In this document: one piece after another, positions 44,499 to 52,720 of the stretch
How positions within the stretch are numbered: the stretch's first letter is position 1
How the letters are laid out: each line of letters begins with the position of its first letter
Source of the DNA: Saccharothrix obliqua
GTDB lineage: Bacteria > Actinomycetota > Actinomycetes > Mycobacteriales > Pseudonocardiaceae
DNA: 64,000 nucleotides
Assembly (NCBI RefSeq): GCF_019375475.1
Contig: NZ_JAHXGQ010000003.1
Span: forward strand, 186,001-250,000
Direction: 5' to 3'
Notes under the pieces: generated by a model
Told to the model about the DNA's origin: nothing
What the model saw: only the letters and a program-made list of their open reading frames with translations
Databases searched by the model: none
Position numbers and translations under genes: made by a program

Positions 44499-45421
44499 TT
44501 CGCGCCGGTGCGCGGGTAGTGCTCGCGGTACGCGGTGAGGTGGCCCCACGGCGTGGTCACGGACTCGGCGGCGAACAGGCCGTGCGCCAGGGCCCGCGCG
44601 AACACGTGCCGGGCCGCCGCGAGCACGGTTCCCGTTGGCGCGTCGTGGGTCCCGGTGGACGCGGCGAACACCGCGTCGCCGTCCGGCAGCCCGTGGGCGG
44701 GGCGCACGGCCAGGGCCAGCCCGTCCTGGCCCGCGGCGGCCAGCGCGTACGTCGCGGGCAGCCGCGCGTTGGTCGCGACCACGCCGATCACCGTGTTGAA
44801 CGGGCGGCGGAAGACGGGCAGCGGTTTCGCCAGGTCGTCGCCCGCCGCCGCCGGGAACTCGCCGGGCAGGCCGAGCGGCGCGGCGAACGGCAGGCCGGTG
44901 ACCGGGTCGACGGACCGCCCCGCCGCGTTGAGCGCCGCGATCGCGCCGACCACCACGCCGCCGCCGAGTGCGGCGCTCGCCGTGCCGGTACCGCCCTTCA
45001 GGGCCGCGTTGAGCGCGCCCGTGCCCGCGCCGACGTTGCCCTGCGCCACCTCGGAACCCGCCGCGCGCACGGCTTCCGCGCCGAGGTCGGGTGTCGGGTG
45101 GGCGTGGAAGTCACCGCCCCGGCCGAGGTCGAACAACGCGGCGGCGGGCACCGGCGTGCCCAGGACGCGGGCCGCGCCGTCGGCCGCCGCCAGCCCGTAG
45201 GCCGAGCCGCCGGTGAGCAGCAGCCCCCGCGCCTCCCGGCCGCCGTGGCGGGCGTCCAGGGCGGCGGTGTCCCGCGTCGCGGGCGCTCCGCCCCGGACGT
45301 CCACCGCGCACGTCGTGCCGGGCGGCAGGAGGACGGCGGTGACGCCGGTCAGCGCACCGCCGCCGATCCGGGTGGCGTGCCCGACCAGCACGCCCGGCAC
45401 GTCGGTGATCGCGTTGCGCAC
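44450..45421 (-). CDS. P1/DmpA-family aminopeptidase
   Basis: A 323-residue self-processing Ntn hydrolase of the S58/P1 family (L-aminopeptidase/D-esterase). The predicted autocleavage site is in RPFNTVIGVVATNARL, just before the nucleophilic Thr. Other family segments are ITDVPGVLVGHATRIGGGALTGVTAVL at the N-terminus, LLTGGSAYGLAAADGA, and QDGLALAVRPAHGLPDGDAVFAASTG. It follows the decarboxylase gene by 9 nt, so the two probably form an operon on amino-acid amides or peptides, which is inference. It runs 49 nt into the convergent CHAT gene. Confidence 0.92.
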   Translation of the reverse strand: MRNAITDVPGVLVGHATRIGGGALTGVTAVLLPPGTTCAVDVRGGAPATRDTAALDARHGGREARGLLLTGGSAYGLAAADGAARVLGTPVPAAALFDLGRGGDFHAHPTPDLGAEAVRAAGSEVAQGNVGAGTGALNAALKGGTGTASAALGGGVVVGAIAALNAAGRSVDPVTGLPFAAPLGLPGEFPAAAGDDLAKPLPVFRRPFNTVIGVVATNARLPATYALAAAGQDGLALAVRPAHGLPDGDAVFAASTGTHDAPTGTVLAAARHVFARALAHGLFAAESVTTPWGHLTAYREHYPRTGANYPTAARTRFADGTEM

Positions 45422-45430
45422 GGCCCGATG

Positions 45431-46861
45431 CTACGTCCGGTCCACCAACCGGCCGCCGATCTCCCGCACCACCGACACCAGCAGGTCGATGTCGTCGGCC
45501 GTGGTCCGCCAGTTCACGATCGCCGGCCGCAACGCCACCACGCCCCGGTACGTGGTGGTGCCCGCGTACACGCGGCCGTCCGCCACCAGCTCCTCGCCGA
45601 GCCGCCGGTTCAGCTCGTCCAGGTCCGCCTTGGGCACGCCCGGCGGCCGGTACCGGAAGCACACCACGAACAGGTTCACCGGGGCGAGCAGCTCCAGGTC
45701 GGCGGAGTCGCGCACGGCGTCGCCGAGCCGGACCGCCAGGTCGCGGTGCCGCTCCACCATCGCGCGGTGCCCGGAGCGCCCGTACGCGCGCAGCGTCGCC
45801 CAGATCGGCAGCGCCCGCGCCCGGCGCGACGACTCGGGGCCCAGGTTGTTGTAGTTGATGAACTCGTCGTCCGGCTCGGGCAGGTACGCGGCGTTCCACG
45901 AGCCGAAGGCGCGGCCGAGCGCGGACGGTTCCCGCACGAAGGCGAACCCGCTCTCGTACGGCACGTTCAGCCACTTGTGCCCGTCGGCGGCCAGCGAATC
46001 GGCACGCTCGATGCCACGCACCAGGTGCGCGGTGTGCGGGGACAACGCCGCGAACAACCCGAACGCGCCGTCCACGTGCAGCCACGCGCCGTGCCGCCGC
46101 GCCAGGTCGGCCATCTCGTCCACCGGGTCGAAATCACCCGCGTTGACCTCGCCCGCGTTGGCGATCAGCACCGCCGGACCCGTGTCGGCCAGCAGGCGGT
46201 CCAGCGCGGCCACGTCGAGGCGGCCCGCGTCGTCCCGGGTGACGGTCCGCACGGTGTCGCGGCCCAGCCCCAGCAGCTGGAGCGCCTTGCGGCTGCTCGC
46301 GTGCACGTACCCGCTGGAGAACACGGGCATCCGGGGCAGCCCGGCCAACCCGTCCGCCGTCACGTCCACGCCGTGCCTGCCCGCCCACCAGTGCCGGGCG
46401 CACGCCAGCCCGGTGAGGTTCGCGAAGGTGGCGCTCGGGGTGAGCACGCCGCCGTGGCCGGCGGGCAGCCCGAACATCTCCTTGAGCCACCGCAGCACGG
46501 TCGTCTCGGCCTGCGCGGCCAGCGGCGAGGTCAGCCACAGGCCCGCCGCCTGGTCCAGCAGGGAGGTGACCCAGTCGCCCGCCTGCGCGGCGGGCGTCGC
46601 GCCGCCGACCACGAAGTGGAAGAACCGCGGCCCGGACGAGTGGGTGGCCGCCCGCGTGCCGATCCGCAGCAGGTCCGACACCGCCGTCATGGTGCCGTCG
46701 CCGTCCTCCGGCAACGGCCCGTCGAGTTCCTTGAGCAGGTGGGCGTGCGTCCGGTCGCGCACCGGCTGGTGCGGCAGCGCGGCCAGGTACGGCCCGGCGG
46801 CGCGCGCCACCATCCCCAGCGCCTCGGCGGCGTCGTCCCGAGCGGTCAGTGGATCACCCAT
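45431..46861 (-). CDS. PLP-dependent decarboxylase (group II)
   Basis: A 476-residue enzyme of the aromatic-L-amino-acid/glutamate decarboxylase family. The PLP lysine is in LAADGHKWLNVPYESG, the cofactor Asp/His pair in AWLHVDGAFG, and the substrate loop in GVLTPSATFANLTGLACARHWW. The length and the THSSGPRFFHFVVGGATPAA opening fit the tyrosine/tryptophan decarboxylase-like subgroup common in actinomycetes. The ATG gives the conserved N-terminus; the frame is open far upstream only because of overlap with the DUF1684 gene. Its position before a P1 peptidase suggests amino-acid degradation or a specialised pathway. Confidence 0.92.
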   Translation of the reverse strand: MGDPLTARDDAAEALGMVARAAGPYLAALPHQPVRDRTHAHLLKELDGPLPEDGDGTMTAVSDLLRIGTRAATHSSGPRFFHFVVGGATPAAQAGDWVTSLLDQAAGLWLTSPLAAQAETTVLRWLKEMFGLPAGHGGVLTPSATFANLTGLACARHWWAGRHGVDVTADGLAGLPRMPVFSSGYVHASSRKALQLLGLGRDTVRTVTRDDAGRLDVAALDRLLADTGPAVLIANAGEVNAGDFDPVDEMADLARRHGAWLHVDGAFGLFAALSPHTAHLVRGIERADSLAADGHKWLNVPYESGFAFVREPSALGRAFGSWNAAYLPEPDDEFINYNNLGPESSRRARALPIWATLRAYGRSGHRAMVERHRDLAVRLGDAVRDSADLELLAPVNLFVVCFRYRPPGVPKADLDELNRRLGEELVADGRVYAGTTTYRGVVALRPAIVNWRTTADDIDLLVSVVREIGGRLVDRT

Positions 46862-46902
46862 TGGGGCAGGGTAGACGCCCGGTGCGGCGTGGTGGAGCGG
46901 CT

Positions 46903-47628
46903 TCAGCGGAACCGGCGCTCGCCCGCTTCGACCGGCGCCGTGAGCACGTTGCCCGGCGGCGGCACGGGGCAGGTGCCGTAGGGCGTGAAGGCGGACGGCA
47001 GGTTCAACGCCCGGTTGAAGTCCAGCCGCACGCGGCCGGCCGCGGGCTTCGGCGCGGTCAGCACCCGCCACCGCGCGGTGGTGTCGCCGTTGGTCGGGTC
47101 GTGGAACAGGGCCTGCACCTCGTCGCCGGACGCGTGCAGCAGCAGTTCCTGCGGCGTGCCGCCGAGCGCGAACCGGGCCACGCCCACCGCCGCGAGGTGG
47201 TGCTCCAGCCCGTCGCGGGCCGCGCCCACCACGACGGGCCGCGGTGCGGCGAACGCCTCGAACTCCGCGTCCACCACCCACTCCGGCCGCACCTCGAACG
47301 CGGGCACGCCGGTGAAGGCGGCCAGGTCCGGGTGGCGCGGGTCGCGCACCCGGAGCCCGTAGCGGCCGGAGCGCAGCAGGACCTCCACCCGCACGCCGTG
47401 CGCGCCGTCGACCAGCGTCGAGGCCGCCTCGGCGAGCACGTGTTCGGCGGTGCCGTCGTGGGCCGACGTGCCGTCCGTGCTCCACTCGCCCGGCACGTCC
47501 GGGAACGTGCGGGGCGTGGCGTCCAGCCAGTGCAGCGCGGTCACGCTGAGCCAGCCGTGCGGGTCACGCAGGGCCTCCTCGCGCTCGCCGTGCCACGCCG
47601 CCCACTCCGCCGCCAACGTCCCGGTCAT
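46903..47628 (-). CDS. DUF1684 protein
   Basis: A 241-residue protein with the DUF1684 hallmarks: W-x-x-x-REEALRDPHGWLSVTALHWL at the N-terminus, GRYGLRVRDPRHPDL in the middle and RLDFNRALNLPSAFTPYGTCPVPPPGN near the C-terminus. The Pro-rich motif with Cys is typical. Function is unknown; it stands upstream of the decarboxylase with a 41-nt gap in the same direction and may share an operon with it. Confidence 0.9.
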   Translation of the reverse strand: MTGTLAAEWAAWHGEREEALRDPHGWLSVTALHWLDATPRTFPDVPGEWSTDGTSAHDGTAEHVLAEAASTLVDGAHGVRVEVLLRSGRYGLRVRDPRHPDLAAFTGVPAFEVRPEWVVDAEFEAFAAPRPVVVGAARDGLEHHLAAVGVARFALGGTPQELLLHASGDEVQALFHDPTNGDTTARWRVLTAPKPAAGRVRLDFNRALNLPSAFTPYGTCPVPPPGNVLTAPVEAGERRFR

Positions 47629-47710
47629 CGCCGTCCTCCCTCGGGTTCGTACGACGGCGAATCAACCACGGTCGGGCGAGGGGCACCACCGCGTCCACAT
47701 GCTGATCGGG

Positions 47711-49393
47711 TCAGCGGTGGTCGTCGCGCTCCCGCCGCACGGTCACCTTGCGGCCCTTGATGGTCGCGCCGCGCAGGGCGGCGATCACCTGCTGCGCGGC
47801 CCCGTCCGGCACCTCCACCAGGGAGAACCGGTCGGCGATCTCGATCGCGCCGATCTCGCGGCCGTGCAGCCGGGCCTCGCCCGCGATCGCGCCCACCAGG
47901 TCCTGCGGCCGGATGCCCGCGCTGCGGCCCGCGCCGACGAACAGCCGGGTCATGCCCGCCGTGGGGCGGCGCGGCTTGCGCTCGCGGCGCGGTTCGCCGC
48001 CGGTGCCGCCGCGGCGGTCCGGGCGCGGCGTGTACTCGGGGATCTCCTCCTCCTCGTCGGCCGCCGCGCCACTGGACTCGTGGGCGAGCTTCACGGCCGC
48101 GAGGGCGATCTCCATGACGTCGAACTCGTCGGCCAGCGTCTCCACCACGACCCGGAAGCCCTCCAGGTCGTCCTCCAGCAGGCTCTCGTGCAACGCCGCG
48201 CGGGTCAGCTCCAGCCGCCGGGCACGCAGGTCCGCGACGGTGGGCACCTTCTCCACCTGGATGCGCTGCTTGGTGACGCGCTCGATGGTCTTGAGCATCC
48301 CGTGCTCGCGCGGCTCGGCCAGGGTGATCGCGACACCTTCGCGGCCGGCCCGGCCGACGCGCCCGATGCGGTGCACGTAGGACTCCGGCGCGGACGGCAC
48401 GTTGTAGTTCACGACGTGCGTCAACTGCTCGACGTCCAGGCCGCGGGCCGCCACGTCGGTCGCCACGAGCAGGTCGGCGGTGCCGTTGCGCAGCCGCGCC
48501 ATGACCCGGTCGCGCTGCTCCTGGCTGATGCCGCCGTGCAGGGACTCCGCGCGGTAACCGCGGCCGTTGAGGGTTTCGGTGAGCTGGTCGACCTCGTCGC
48601 GGGTGCGGCAGAACACGATGGCCGCGGTGGGCGCCTCCACGTCCAGCACGCGACCGAGGGCGGCGGGCTTGTGGGCACGCGGCACGACGTACGCGCTCTG
48701 CCGCACGCGTGGCGCCTCGCCCGGCTCGGTCTGCTCGCGGCCGATGGTGATGCGCACCGGGTCGGTGAGGTGCTGGCGGGCCAGGCGGTCGATGCGGGGC
48801 GGCATGGTCGCGGAGAACAACACGGTCTGCCGCTGCGGCGGGGTCTCGGCGAGGATCGCGTCCAGGTCCTCGGCGAAGCCCATGTCCAGCATCTCGTCGG
48901 CCTCGTCGAGGACGACGACCTCCAGCTTCTCCAGCTTGAGCGTGCCCCGGTTGAGGTGGTCCACGGCCCGGCCGGGCGTGGCCACGACGACGTCCACGCC
49001 CTGCTCCAGCACGCGCAGCTGCCGCCCGATGGGCTGGCCGCCGTAGATCGGGAGCACCCGCGCGCCCAGCTCGCGGCCGTAGCGGTGCACCGCCTCGGAC
49101 ACCTGCACGGCCAGTTCGCGGGTGGGCACCAGCACGAGCGCGAACGGCTCGGGGTCGGTGCGCCCGCCCGCCGCCATGCGCTCCAGCACGGGCAGGGCGA
49201 ACGCGGCGGTCTTGCCGGTGCCGGTCGCGGCCTGGCCGAGCAGGTCGCGGCCGGTGGCCAGCGGCGGGATGGCCTCCCGCTGGATGGGGGTGGGTTCCTC
49301 GTAGCCGAGTCCGGAGAGCGCCCGCAGCAGTTCGGGGCGGAGCCCGAGGTCGGCGAAGCTGGTCCTGTCGTCGTCGGGCGCGTCGGCGGTCAT
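47711..49393 (-). CDS. DEAD-box RNA helicase (CsdA/DeaD type)
   Basis: A 560-residue RNA helicase with Q motif (FADLGLRPELLRALSGLGYEEPTPIQ), Walker A ATGTGKT, PTRELA, the DEAD box (VVLDEADEMLDMGF), SAT, GRAGREG and an HRIGR motif. The C-terminal region has an acidic linker, a basic Arg stretch (RRERKPRRPT) and a DbpA-type RNA-binding domain (TRLFVGAGRSAGIRPQDLVGAIAGEA). Such enzymes aid ribosome assembly and cold growth. A long hairpin stands in its presumed 5' leader about 80 nt upstream of the ATG. Confidence 0.95.
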   Translation of the reverse strand: MTADAPDDDRTSFADLGLRPELLRALSGLGYEEPTPIQREAIPPLATGRDLLGQAATGTGKTAAFALPVLERMAAGGRTDPEPFALVLVPTRELAVQVSEAVHRYGRELGARVLPIYGGQPIGRQLRVLEQGVDVVVATPGRAVDHLNRGTLKLEKLEVVVLDEADEMLDMGFAEDLDAILAETPPQRQTVLFSATMPPRIDRLARQHLTDPVRITIGREQTEPGEAPRVRQSAYVVPRAHKPAALGRVLDVEAPTAAIVFCRTRDEVDQLTETLNGRGYRAESLHGGISQEQRDRVMARLRNGTADLLVATDVAARGLDVEQLTHVVNYNVPSAPESYVHRIGRVGRAGREGVAITLAEPREHGMLKTIERVTKQRIQVEKVPTVADLRARRLELTRAALHESLLEDDLEGFRVVVETLADEFDVMEIALAAVKLAHESSGAAADEEEEIPEYTPRPDRRGGTGGEPRRERKPRRPTAGMTRLFVGAGRSAGIRPQDLVGAIAGEARLHGREIGAIEIADRFSLVEVPDGAAQQVIAALRGATIKGRKVTVRRERDDHR

Positions 49394-49472
49394 GGGGTCA
49401 AGTTTCGCTGATCGCCCGTGAACCGCTCGGCGAGGGGTGCTCCGCCACCCGTTCGCCACCGCATTCGTGATT

Positions 49473-49533
49473 CCGATCACGGCCCCATTTCCCGCGATTC
49501 TCCCGAACCGCGGGAAATGAGCGCCGTGATCGG
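49473..49533 (-). promoter_or_regulatory. Two-part hairpin in the helicase leader
   Basis: Two stacked 11-bp stems are separated by a 2/3-nt internal bulge: CCGATCACGGC with GCCGTGATCGG outside, CATTTCCCGCG with CGCGGGAAATG inside, around a 12-nt loop. It lies between the GNAT gene and the DEAD-box helicase gene, both on the minus strand. It may end the GNAT transcript or act in the helicase leader as an RNA structure sensed by the helicase or by temperature. Confidence 0.6.
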
Positions 49534-49569
49534 CTATGGCGGAAAGGAAATGTCGCCGGGTGCGGCTGA

Positions 49570-50505
49570 TCAGGCGTCGCGGCGGCGGTCCCGGACCTCG
49601 GGGAGCGGTCGGAAGCCCGCCGACCGGTAGGTGGCGACCGCGGCGGTGTTGCGGCTCGGCGTGCAGACGACCGCGCTCGACGCGCCCATCGCCCGCAGCA
49701 CACCGGCCGCGGCGGTGTTGCGGCTCGGCGTGCAGACGACCGCGCTCGACGCGCCCATCGCCCGCAGCACACCGGCCGCGGCGGCGGTGATCGCCCGGCC
49801 GTGGCCGTGACCGCGGTGCTCCCGGTGCACGCCCATCGGTTCGAGCAGGCCCGGCTTGCCCGGACCAGCCGACCACACGGTCGCCACCGCCACCGCCTCA
49901 CCCCGGTCGTCACGTGCGAGCAGGCACCGCGCGTCGGCGTAGGTCGGCCCGGCGGCCATCGCGTGCCAGTGCCCGTCGGTGAACGTCGACCCGTCGAACG
50001 CCGCCCGCTGCACGGCGGCCCGCGTGCCCGCACCCGCCGGTCCGACCACCTCGACCCGCACGCCGGGGTCGGGCACCGGGTCCGCGAGGTCGAGGCGCAG
50101 GGGTGTCCACGGCTCGTCGTCCTGCCAGCCGTGCTCGCCCAGCACGTCGTGGAGCAACGCGTCCGCCGGCGCTTCGATGAACACCTCGCCCCCGGGCAGC
50201 ACGCCGCGAGCCGGCTCGCCCACGTCGTGGGCGATGCGGTGCGCCAACTCCCCGTCCCGCCGGGCGTCCGGCGCCGTCGTGAGCCGCAGCAGGTCGGGAC
50301 CGTCCAGCAGGCCGACCGCGAGCACCCGCCCGTCCCGGCTCCAGGTCCGCACCGCCGAGGCCGCCGCCGCCTCGCCGAAGCGCCGGAACCAGCCCAGGTC
50401 GCCGGGGTGCAGTTGCATCGGCGCGTCGGGGTGCTGCCACTCCCGCAGCGCGTCCACCGCCACGCGCAGCTCGTTCGTCCCCGGTGTGGTCAACCTGATC
50501 GTCAC
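49570..50505 (-). CDS. GNAT acetyltransferase with internal duplication
   Basis: A 311-residue GNAT protein. An N-terminal degenerate domain is followed by the C-terminal catalytic GNAT domain with the acetyl-CoA loop EHRGHGHGRAITAAAAGVLR. Directly after it 23 residues (AAGVLRAMGASSAVVCTPSR and NTA) are repeated perfectly in tandem, encoded by a 69-bp direct repeat, before the conserved AVATYRSAGFRPL end. The duplication doubles a helix-strand unit that normally occurs once, so the fold may be disturbed or the gene may be newly altered. The GTG start gives the conserved TIRLTTPGTNELRVAV. Confidence 0.85.
   Translation of the reverse strand: MTIRLTTPGTNELRVAVDALREWQHPDAPMQLHPGDLGWFRRFGEAAAASAVRTWSRDGRVLAVGLLDGPDLLRLTTAPDARRDGELAHRIAHDVGEPARGVLPGGEVFIEAPADALLHDVLGEHGWQDDEPWTPLRLDLADPVPDPGVRVEVVGPAGAGTRAAVQRAAFDGSTFTDGHWHAMAAGPTYADARCLLARDDRGEAVAVATVWSAGPGKPGLLEPMGVHREHRGHGHGRAITAAAAGVLRAMGASSAVVCTPSRNTAAAGVLRAMGASSAVVCTPSRNTAAVATYRSAGFRPLPEVRDRRRDA
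49638..49775. repeat. 69-bp perfect tandem duplication in a coding region
   Basis: Units 49638-49706 and 49707-49775 are identical in every base (69 bp, 23 codons), with another 9 nt of the unit following. The identity at silent sites shows that the duplication is recent, or an assembly artefact. Confidence 0.9.
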
Positions 50506-50647
50506 GCCGCCGATGACACACCACGGCACCGGCCGACCGCACCCCGGTTTCCGGTGTGCCGGACCGAAGTCGGTCGGGGCCGCGCCCGCGGCACCCGTGG
50601 CATCCTGCGGTGGGCGCACTTCTCGCAACAGGGAAGGGGGATGTCCC

Positions 50648-51529
50648 ATGCGTGGAACCAATCGAACGCCGCGCCTGCTCGTCGCATCGCTCGCCGCGGC
50701 GTTGCTGGGCGGCGTGGCCGTCGCACCGCCGGCGGTGGCCGCTCCGGTCGAGGTGGGTCTGACCTACCGGTGCGCGCTGCCGGGCGGTCAGGACATCGCG
50801 GTGCGGGCGCGGGTCACGGTCGGCCTGCCCGACGACGTGCCGTGGAAGCCGAACAGCGTGCCGTTCGGCACCGACACGTTCATCGACGTGGACCTGGTGC
50901 TCGGCGGCGACCAGCGGGCACTGGGCGCGGGCGGGCTGCGCCTGGACGGCGACAGCACCGCGAAGCTCGACGCGCGCATCACCGGCCCGAGCGGTGACCG
51001 GACGACCACGGCGGACCTGACCTTCGCCCCGACCCGGATCGGGTCGGGCGTGCCGGAGCTGCGCGCGGCGGGCGGCTTCCCGGCGCTACGCCTCAACCGG
51101 GAGGGCGGGCACGAGGTCCGGCTGGGCGGGCTGGAGCTGGTGCTGCGGCCGGAGCTGCCGGACGGGACACCGCGCGGGCGCGTCGAGTCGACCTGCGTGC
51201 CCGAACCCGGTCAGGACACCCTGGTGGGGAGCCTGTCGGTGGACGGCATCATCCTCGAACGGCCGTTCCGGCCGACCGAGTTGCGGATCACGGCCACGTC
51301 GCCGACCACCGCGACCCTGGCGTGGCACGCGGTGCCGTGGTGGTTCGAGACCGCGGGCTACGAGGTGTTCGTGGACGGGCAGCAGGTCGCCTACGTCCCG
51401 GACAAGCAGGTCGAACTCACGGGCCTGGCGGCGGAGAGCCAGCACCGGGTGAAGGTCGTGACCCGGGACGTGCACGGCTACCGGTCCCCGCCGAGCCGGG
51501 GCCTGGTCTTCACGACCGCGTCCCGGTGA
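50648..51529 (+). CDS. Secreted protein with Fn3 domain, DUF6801-like
   Basis: A 293-residue exported protein. The signal peptide (RLLVASLAAALLGGVAVAPPAVAA) is followed by a beta domain with two cysteines (TYRCALPGG and VESTCVPEPG), similar to the DUF6801 group as I recall it. The C-terminal fibronectin type III domain runs from PTELRITATSPTTATLAWHAVP to SQHRVKVVTRDVHGYRSPPS. Actinomycete Fn3 domains often link secreted polysaccharide-active modules, but no catalytic part is present here. The ATG follows AAGGGGG. It is divergent from the GNAT gene. Confidence 0.85.
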   Translation: MRGTNRTPRLLVASLAAALLGGVAVAPPAVAAPVEVGLTYRCALPGGQDIAVRARVTVGLPDDVPWKPNSVPFGTDTFIDVDLVLGGDQRALGAGGLRLDGDSTAKLDARITGPSGDRTTTADLTFAPTRIGSGVPELRAAGGFPALRLNREGGHEVRLGGLELVLRPELPDGTPRGRVESTCVPEPGQDTLVGSLSVDGIILERPFRPTELRITATSPTTATLAWHAVPWWFETAGYEVFVDGQQVAYVPDKQVELTGLAAESQHRVKVVTRDVHGYRSPPSRGLVFTTASR

Positions 51530-51533
51530 GCCA

Positions 51534-51568
51534 CCGCCGCCCGAGCCGCGTGCCGGCTCGGGCGGCGG
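51534..51568. terminator. Bidirectional hairpin terminator
   Basis: A perfect 14-bp stem (CCGCCGCCCGAGCC / GGCTCGGGCGGCGG) with a 7-nt loop fills the 40-bp gap between the convergent Fn3-protein and MarR genes. Confidence 0.88.
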
Positions 51569-51569
51569 C

Positions 51570-52082
51570 TCAGGCGACGCGTTCGGCGTTGTCCGCGAGC
51601 TTGAGGCACAGGTGGCGCAGCAGGCCCAGCTCGTCGGCGGTGAACCCGCGGAACAACGCGTTCATCGCGACCTCGGACGGCCGCCGGAACGCCGTGACCC
51701 ACTCCTCGCCCGCCGCGGTGATCCGGGCGCGGACCGAGCGGCGGTCGCTCTCGTGCGGCACGCGTTCGGCGAGGCCGTCCCGTTCCAGGGTGTCCAGCAG
51801 GCCGGTGGCGTTGCGCGGGCTCACGCCCGCCGCGGCGGCGAGTTCCCCGACGCTCAGGCCGGTCGTGCCCGCGACGCTGAGCCGGATCAGCAGGTCGAGC
51901 GCGCCGGAACTCAGACCGCGGCTGTCGGAACCGCGGGAGCGCAGGCGTTCCACGGTGGTGGCGGCGGTGCGGACGGCGGCGGCGGCTTCGACGGCGAGCG
52001 TGTCGCCGCCGCCGGTGAAGTGCGTCATGGCGGCGCGGACGGAGGGTGTGTAGAGCATGCCCTGTTCATCTACTTCATTCAT
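51570..52082 (-). CDS. MarR-family transcriptional regulator
   Basis: A 170-residue winged-helix regulator with LDLLIRLSVAGTTGLSVGELAAAAGVSPRNATGLLDTLERDGLAERVPHESDRRSVRARITAAG (recognition helix and wing). An N-terminal helix mediates dimer formation. The ATG overlaps a set of palindromes in an AT-rich patch, which suggests autoregulation. The nearest possible target is the CPA2 antiporter gene 630 bp away in the opposite direction. Confidence 0.93.
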   Translation of the reverse strand: MNEVDEQGMLYTPSVRAAMTHFTGGGDTLAVEAAAAVRTAATTVERLRSRGSDSRGLSSGALDLLIRLSVAGTTGLSVGELAAAAGVSPRNATGLLDTLERDGLAERVPHESDRRSVRARITAAGEEWVTAFRRPSEVAMNALFRGFTADELGLLRHLCLKLADNAERVA

Positions 52083-52110
52083 AGTGAAGTAATACTTTAT
52101 TACGTACTTC
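52072..52110. promoter_or_regulatory. Palindrome cluster at the MarR start
   Basis: ACTTCA/TGAAGT (52072-52090), GTAAT/ATTAC (52089-52103) and GAAGTA/TACTTC (52086-52110) form overlapping inverted repeats in an unusually AT-rich patch covering the start codon of the MarR gene. This is a likely operator for its own product and perhaps for rightward genes. Confidence 0.55.
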
Positions 52111-52627
52111 CGGATCTCGCAAGCAGGTGCGGAGAACCGAAGCGGCCACTCCGGTCGGGGCGGGGCGGAGCCGATTCCGGTGTCGGGGGTGGCATCGCGA
52201 CGCGCCCCCGTTCGCCCGGTCGGCCCAAGCCGGGCGCAACGCGGCACCGGAGGAGACGACACCGCGCGCCGCGCAGTCCTAAGTGGAGGGCAGCCGGACG
52301 GGTGTGCGACCTCGGCGAGGCGCACGGGTGCGACGAGAGCAGGGCAGGCGGATGGATCTCCCCACCGATCGTTCCGGTTCGCGCTCCCCGGGAACACCGC
52401 ACCGCCCCGCGCCCAGCGGGCACTCCGCGCACCTCGCACCCGGCCTCAACCCCGCGGACCACCCCGAACGCCGGGGGCGCGGTCACCGGGGCGAACGCGC
52501 TTCGGGAAGCCGGAGTCGACGTGGCGGACCCCACGCCGCGTCGACCGACCCTGGACGACGTGTCCGGATCTCCGGTCGGCCACCCGACCACGCGGTAGCG
52601 GACCCACCGAGCAGGAAGGAAACCGCC
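52111..52627. other. Gene-free interval between MarR and the antiporter
   Basis: About 517 bp of GC-rich sequence. Open frames cross it but show no recognisable domain, and no strong hairpin or repeat was seen. It should hold the promoter of the antiporter unit. Confidence 0.5.
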
Positions 52628-52720
52628 TTGTCCCAACGGTTTGCGAACTTCGCGGGCAGCCGGGCGCTGTCCCTGGGCAGGCATCGGCCCACCAGCGGGC
52701 ACCGGGGGGCGCGGTCATGA
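52628..52720 (+). CDS. Possible 30-residue leader peptide coupled to the antiporter
   Basis: A TTG-initiated frame of 30 codons (QRFANFAGSRALSLGRHRPT.. basic, ending RGARS) has an excellent ribosome site, AGGAAGGAAA, ending 5-7 nt before the start. Its TGA overlaps the ATG of the antiporter gene (ATGA), which itself lacks a good ribosome site. This suggests translational coupling or leader-peptide control. It could instead be an untranslated coincidence; no homologue is recognised. Confidence 0.4.
   Translation: MSQRFANFAGSRALSLGRHRPTSGHRGARS

Noticed and set aside
45431..47485. 684-codon version of the decarboxylase starting far upstream
   Set aside because: The extra N-terminus overlaps the DUF1684 gene in another frame and is Arg/Gly-rich. 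The ATG at 46861 gives the conserved family start.
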